A stretch of DNA of 8,680 nucleotides. It comes from Promethearchaeota archaeon. Its GTDB lineage: Archaea > Asgardarchaeota > Lokiarchaeia > Sigynarchaeales > SOKP01. The notes below the pieces were generated by a model, which was given only the letters and a program-made list of their open reading frames with translations, had not been told where the DNA came from and did not search any database. The stretch covers positions 1 to 8,680 of the forward strand of contig JAGXNZ010000331.1 in the NCBI GenBank assembly GCA_019894655.1, in the 5' to 3' direction. Both the position numbers and the translations under genes were made by a program. This document shows positions 7,174-8,680 of this stretch, piece after piece. The first letter of the stretch is position 1. Every line of letters begins with the position of its first letter.

Positions 7174-8679
7174 CTACTCATATTCAATTGTGCTTGGTGG
7201 CTTGTTAGAAATATCGTAAACAACGCGATTAATTCCCTTTACTTCGTTTATGATGCGGGTGCCAATTTTTTCAAGTAATTCCCAATCTAGCTTGGCAAAG
7301 TTAGCAGTCATCGCGTCTAAGGACTCGACAACTCGTATAGCACAAATATATTCATAAGTACGATAATCTCCCATAATTCCTACGGTTTTCAAAGGCAAAA
7401 ACACGCAAAATGCTTGCCAAAGACTATTATAAACTTTTCCTTTCTTGATTTCGTCGATTAAAATTTCATCGGCGGCTCTTAAAATGTCAAGTTTTTTCTT
7501 TTCAATTGGGCCAATAATTCTTACGGCTAATCCCGGACCGGGAAAAGGATGCCGTAATACAATACTTTCAGGTAACCCTAATTGTAATCCAATTTTTCTT
7601 ACCTCATCTTTATATAGATCTTTCAGTGGCTCTATAATTTTTAACGTCATGTCATCGGGTAAAGTTAGATTATGGTGAGATTTTATTTTTACTGATGCGC
7701 TACTCGTAGCGCTCGTTTCTACTCGATCGGGATAAATTGTTCCCTGTGCTAAATAATTTATATCCGGATAAACCTTTTCTAATTCGATTGTTTTTTTTTC
7801 AAATACTTCAATAAAAGTATGACCGATAATCCGCCTTTTTTCTTCAGGATCAGTAATATTTTTTAACCTTTCTAAAAATAAACCTTCGGCATTAACATAA
7901 TGGAAGTTTTCAAATTTTAACTCTTGTCTGAAAGTTTTTTGGACCTGAATTTCCTCGTTTTTCCTTAGCACTCCATTGTTTACAAAAATACTATGCAACC
8001 TGTTTCCAATTGCTCTTTGAAATAGTGCTGCTACAACCGAAGAATCTACTCCTCCACTTAGGCCTAAAATAACTCTGTTTTTCGGTCCAACTTCTTTCTT
8101 AATATTTTCAATTGACTTTTCTATCCAATTTTCTAAATTCCATTCTTTTTCGGCGTGAACAATTTTCTCAATAAAATTTTTCAAAATCTTTATACCTTTT
8201 TGGGTGTGTACTACTTCAGGGTGAAATTGTACGCCATACAATTTTAAATCTTCATTTGCATAAGCTGCTATTGGACATGTAGCCGTTCTAGCTAATATCT
8301 CAAAGCCTTGTGGCATTATTTCTACTTGATCTCCATGGGACATCCATACAGTTTCCTTTTCATTTAGTGAATCTAATAATTTCCCAGGATTTAGGATTTC
8401 CAATTCAGTTTTTCCATATTCTTTTTTAGTAAACGGTTTAATTTTACCCCCTAATTGATGGATAATCAAGTGTAAGCCATAACAAATTCCCAAGACTGGA
8501 ATTTTGTCATCTTTTACAAATGTAAAGAAATCTTCTGTGAGATGGGGGCTATCATCCTCATATACGCTACTTGGTCCCCCTGAAAGAATTATTCCTATTG
8601 GTTTATACTCCTTTAGCTTTCCAATTGCAATGTTGTTTGGTAAAATCTCAGAATATACTCCAAGTTCTCTAATACGTCG
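7174..8679 (-). CDS. guaA: GMP synthase (glutamine-hydrolysing), 5' partial
   Basis: It converts XMP, ATP and glutamine to GMP, the last step of de novo guanine nucleotide synthesis, in the cytosol. The frame is open to the window edge and opens with RRIRELGVYSEIL, which in other GuaA proteins lies about 15-25 residues after the start. The 501 residues seen therefore imply a normal full length of about 520. ATG- or TTG-like codons further in are internal. The N-terminal class I glutamine amidotransferase domain has nucleophile C66 in GICYG and the H153/E155 pair in QFHPEV, with VWMSHGD between them. The ATP pyrophosphatase domain has its P-loop SGGVDS at 208-213. The C-terminal dimerisation domain has HPFPGPGLAVR (from 377) and ends with the XMP-binding DISNKPPSTIEYE, ending at TAG. 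All catalytic residues visible are intact. Both activities are in one chain, whereas many euryarchaea split them into two genes. It lies upstream of pepF on the same strand, 89 bases away; co-transcription is possible but not shown. Confidence 0.97.
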   Translation of the reverse strand, partial: RRIRELGVYSEILPNNIAIGKLKEYKPIGIILSGGPSSVYEDDSPHLTEDFFTFVKDDKIPVLGICYGLHLIIHQLGGKIKPFTKKEYGKTELEILNPGKLLDSLNEKETVWMSHGDQVEIMPQGFEILARTATCPIAAYANEDLKLYGVQFHPEVVHTQKGIKILKNFIEKIVHAEKEWNLENWIEKSIENIKKEVGPKNRVILGLSGGVDSSVVAALFQRAIGNRLHSIFVNNGVLRKNEEIQVQKTFRQELKFENFHYVNAEGLFLERLKNITDPEEKRRIIGHTFIEVFEKKTIELEKVYPDINYLAQGTIYPDRVETSATSSASVKIKSHHNLTLPDDMTLKIIEPLKDLYKDEVRKIGLQLGLPESIVLRHPFPGPGLAVRIIGPIEKKKLDILRAADEILIDEIKKGKVYNSLWQAFCVFLPLKTVGIMGDYRTYEYICAIRVVESLDAMTANFAKLDWELLEKIGTRIINEVKGINRVVYDISNKPPSTIEYE

Positions 8680-8680
8680 A

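Overview
The window reads as part of the chromosome of an AT-rich prokaryote, most likely an archaeon and perhaps an Asgard (Lokiarchaeota-like) one. This is an inference from three things. The gaps between genes carry T-rich tracts without GC hairpins, as archaeal terminators do. Most genes lack a convincing Shine-Dalgarno site but have TATA-like boxes about 27 bases upstream of the start codon. The membrane-anchored parallel beta-helix protein has a G-S-G-T-x-x-D-P-Y opening that I associate with surface proteins of that group. No rRNA or other taxonomic marker is present, so the assignment is tentative.

Layout, left to right. (1) Bases 2-1204, plus strand: the 3' part of a gene for an FMN-binding glutamate-synthase-like protein, cut by the window edge. 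(2) Bases 1205-1498: an AT-rich gap with a T-run terminator, a possible decayed coding stretch, and a TATA-like box for the next gene. (3) Bases 1499-2686 and 2691-5201, plus strand: a tightly spaced pair, 4 bases apart. The first gene encodes an exported NosD-like beta-helix protein with a C-terminal membrane anchor. The second encodes a very large polytopic membrane protein that looks like two ABC-2-type exporter halves followed by a CPBP-type domain whose catalytic residues appear degenerate. (4) Bases 5202-5293: a short convergent gap with T-rich tracts facing both ways. (5) Bases 5294-7084, minus strand: an intact M3-family oligoendopeptidase F. (6) Bases 7174-8679, minus strand: GMP synthase (guaA) in the fused two-domain form, missing only its first few residues at the right window edge.

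The outer genes are metabolic housekeeping functions: amino-acid/FMN chemistry, intracellular peptide turnover, and GTP synthesis. The most interesting part is the central pair. A beta-helix surface protein that is probably translationally coupled to an exporter-like permease resembles the NosD/NosY arrangement of NosDFY systems. Here, however, no ATPase lies beside the permease, and the permease carries a fused, probably protease-dead CPBP domain. The substrate and function are unknown.
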